From contig OX419761.1 in assembly GCA_948567375.1 (NCBI GenBank), positions 12,748,243 to 12,812,242 of the forward strand: a DNA stretch of 64,000 nt. The letters run 5' to 3'. This document shows positions 61,858 to 64,000 of this stretch, in pieces. The first letter of the stretch is position 1, and every line of letters starts with the position of its first letter. Both the position numbers and the translations under genes were made by a program. Source of the stretch: Lunularia cruciata. Lineage: Eukaryota > Streptophyta > Marchantiopsida > Lunulariales > Lunulariaceae. The notes under the pieces are model-generated. The model saw nothing but the letters and a program-made list of their open reading frames with translations. It searched no databases and was not told where the DNA came from.

Positions 61858-62224
61858 ACACAACAACAATGCATTCAAATTGCGGTGGCGCTTAAGTTTG
61901 AGTGCCAATGAGGTACTTTGCACTTGAGCTTGTAAGCACTTGGGATCATTCTACATCACTCCAAGTGCTTCTCATCTTATAAGTACTTGAGATTATCCTA
62001 CATCACTTTGAGTGTTGCTTGTCTTGCCTTTTATGACACCATTGTGAATGCCTCTTCATTTTGGAGAAATTCCTCTAGTAATTACTAATTTCTATTGTCT
62101 TTCTTTAACACTTAAACATAATTTGATCAACAAAAACCAATTTTGAAGAAATTAGAGCACCACAATTGCACTTTATCTTCTTCCTCTCAAAATGCTACTC
62201 TTTCCAATTGCTTTAATACTCCAA

Positions 62225-62765
62225 GGACATGATCACTCTCCAAGAGAAAGTAAATGCAAGTTTCACACTCAATATTCTAATGCCCCAAAGGAGCACCTTC
62301 TCTTTATTATATAGCAAAGAAGATCCACTCAAAAAAGTTCCTTAGATTGGATATATGGATTGGTGACCTATCAATGAGCTTTGTCCTTGGATTAGTTGTT
62401 TGGATGGGTGACATGTCAATCCTTTTCTTATTTAGTTGGTCAAACAGGTTTTGACCAAAGGGAATCTTTAGAGAATTGTCCTATAGGGAGCTTAGAATCA
62501 CGTGGGTGAGGTATTATTGGAAAGCTCATGACAAGACAAATCATAAGGGGAGAAGGTAATACTTTTTTCCTTGAGGGGAAGAAGGCTTGCCTCCAAAATT
62601 GGCTCTAAATTTTTCATGCTATTATTGACTTCTGCCTTATTAGTAGAAGTACTCTTTTGGTGACACTTGTGTTTGATCTTCTTAGCCCATTGTACACAAC
62701 ATCCTTCTAGATATTACCAAGCCAATCTTCACCTCTAGATAATATGTCTAGCTACTTGTATTACG
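62225..62765 (-). repeat. Diverged relative of the 738-bp LTR, reverse orientation
   Basis: The reverse complement shares with 54,756-55,493 the start (GTAATAC...AGCTAGACATAT), GGTAATATCTAGAAGGATGTT, CTTCTACTAATA and the TATATAATAAAGAGAAGGTG promoter-like stretch. Shorter and more diverged; old. Confidence 0.75.
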
Positions 62766-62865
62766 ATTGCTCTTCTTGTTGACCACCAAAATCTCCTTCT
62801 TTGTGATACTCCAAGGATAGGTGACCTAAAGAGAAACACACCATTAGAAACACATAATTTCATGC

Positions 62866-62992
62866 TCAAACCTCCGATGCTCCAAAGAAGCACCTTCTCT
62901 CATTATATGGACAAAGAGGATCTACTCCAAGGACAAAAGAAGAGAGAAAACACAGATTTCATACTCATTCATCCAATGCCCCAAAGGAGCAC
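62866..62992 (-). repeat. Two partial copies of the same LTR end
   Basis: ATGCTCCAAAGAAGCACCTTCTC (62,878 on) and ATGCCCCAAAGGAGCAC (62,976-62,992) repeat the promoter-proximal part of the 62,225 relative. LTR J is inserted right after the second. Confidence 0.65.
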
Positions 62993-63415
62993 TGTAAAAG
63001 ACCGAAACCAAGGAGAGAAATAGGAGAATGGAAATTCATATTGGGACACTTGAATGAGGGAAAACTCCGAATGCCTAGCATGAGCTTCGGCCTTGGTATT
63101 TATAGGTAGCATACAAGACCCTTGAAGCTTCTCAAGAAGCTTCCTTGAGCCACTTTCTTGGAGTGCAAGCCAAGTTAACTAGGAAGCTTCTCAAGAAGCT
63201 TCCTTCTAGAAGCCACCTACTTGGCGTGCAAGCTAAGCTAGTTAGAAGCTTCTAGAAGCTTCCTTCTAGAAGCTACTTGCTTAGGGCGCAAGTTAACTAG
63301 TTGGGAAGCTTCCTAGGAAGCTTCTTAGATGCTTCTAGAATATTCTAGGCTAATTTGTCTTATTCTCTACTTTGTAAGCCCGACTAACTTCGTCACCAAA
63401 CTCCATATTGTTACA
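62993..63415 (-). repeat. LTR J (423 bp)
   Basis: TGTAAAAGACCGAAACC ... TTGTTACA; keeps the GAAGCTTCTAGAAGCTTC array and the TATA box. Confidence 0.93.
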
Positions 63416-64000
63416 TATTCCCCCGCCGCTAGTTGGTGACGTTCTCGTTGCCAGTGAAGCTTCAAATTCCTTGATGGCCATCTGTGCATTGTGGAGGTGA
63501 GAAAGAGGTTCCCATGTGGCATCATGAAGGGGATACCCTTTCCAAAGGACCTTGTACTCCGTATGTTGGCAACGGCCTCGTTGAATATGGCAATGCGTAA
63601 GGATACAATCAACTTTGTACTCCTCATGATCATTGATAGGGACAAGAAGAGGGGGAGGTTGGACTCGAGAGGAAAAGGAAGAAGGGTTAGGAACAAAGGG
63701 TTTCAACTTGGGAACATGAAAGACAAGATGGATACGCATGTGACAAGGTAAGGCAAGTCGATAAGCAACATGAGAGATAATGTGGGTGATATCAAAGGAT
63801 CCTATCCAATTAGGAGCAAGTTTATGAACTTGGGTATCAAGTGGGAGAGGGAGGTTACTAGAGGATAGCATGACTTTATTGCCAACTTCAAAGGTGAGAT
63901 CACGATGATGATGGTCCGCATATTGTTTTTGGCAATTCTGAGCAACAAGGAGGTGAGATTTGGCTTGTTGGAGAGATTGGGATATAGTGATCAAGAATGT
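62993..64000 (-). mobile_element. Chromodomain Ty3 element, 3' end only (LTR J), leaves the window
   Basis: 3' LTR J (62,993-63,415), polypurine tract, chromodomain (about 63.7-63.5 kb) and the integrase C-terminal part to the window end, on the minus strand. No break is evident in the visible coding part, and it is close to the young B-C element, so it is probably young. Confidence 0.9.

Larger units (their letters stand above)
61061..62224. other. Non-coding flank with a direct repeat
   Basis: No gene seen. About 97 bp starting GTGGCTCTTTAGAGTTCATG at 61,221 recurs, diverged, at 61,762 (GTGGCACTTTAAAGTTCATA). The sequence probably belongs to the untranslated end or LTR of the old relic, but no LTR boundary could be fixed. 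Confidence 0.5.

Overview
The window reads as nuclear DNA of a land plant, most likely a bryophyte and probably a liverwort. It has spliced genes for a CAT9-type cationic amino acid transporter and a twin-CX9C mitochondrial protein. It also holds relics of NLR genes in which an alpha/beta-hydrolase-like domain precedes NB-ARC; that 'HNL' class is best known from Marchantia. Plant-type chromodomain Ty3 retroelements fill much of the rest. The species call is an inference from protein families; no organellar or bacterial operon structure is seen.

Region 1 (1-22 kb) is genic. A block at 1-4,425 is a diverged, partly deleted duplicate of 11,569-16,760. Each copy holds a small membrane-anchored Gly/Cys-rich protein gene. 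The left copy ends in a fragment of CAT9 intron 4, so it derives from the CAT9 locus. Between the copies lie two broken NLR genes on the minus strand (an ARM-NB-ARC relic and a hydrolase-NB-ARC relic). To the right are CAT9 (8 exons, 582 aa) and a CHCHD2/MIX17-like gene.

Region 2 (22-28.8 kb) is AT-rich and gene-poor. It has an (AT)n tract, a class-II tRNA-like gene, a two-level tandem repeat, a decayed hAT-like DNA transposon and a small dispersed repeat on both sides of it.

Region 3 (28.8-64 kb) is a retrotransposon nest. One chromodomain Ty3 family (LTRs of about 425 bp, TGT...ACA, initiator-tRNA-Met-type primer site) is present in at least seven copies of different ages. One copy sits inside another with a clean TATAC target duplication, and the outer one sits inside an older, unrelated Ty3-like relic. 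A young copy at 31.6-37.2 kb abuts a near-identical partial copy in inverted orientation that contains a 200-N assembly gap. The LTRs carry contiguous GAA/TTC arrays that match the heat-shock element consensus just upstream of a TATA box. The older relic (about 55.7-61.1 kb) carries, besides gag, protease, RNase H and integrase remnants, a segment resembling a DNMT3-type cytosine-C5 methyltransferase and a terminal PHD-finger-like segment; this is the most unusual content in the window. All retroelements are treated as fossils.

Exon boundaries were read by eye from splice consensus, frame continuity and family similarity; no database search was possible.
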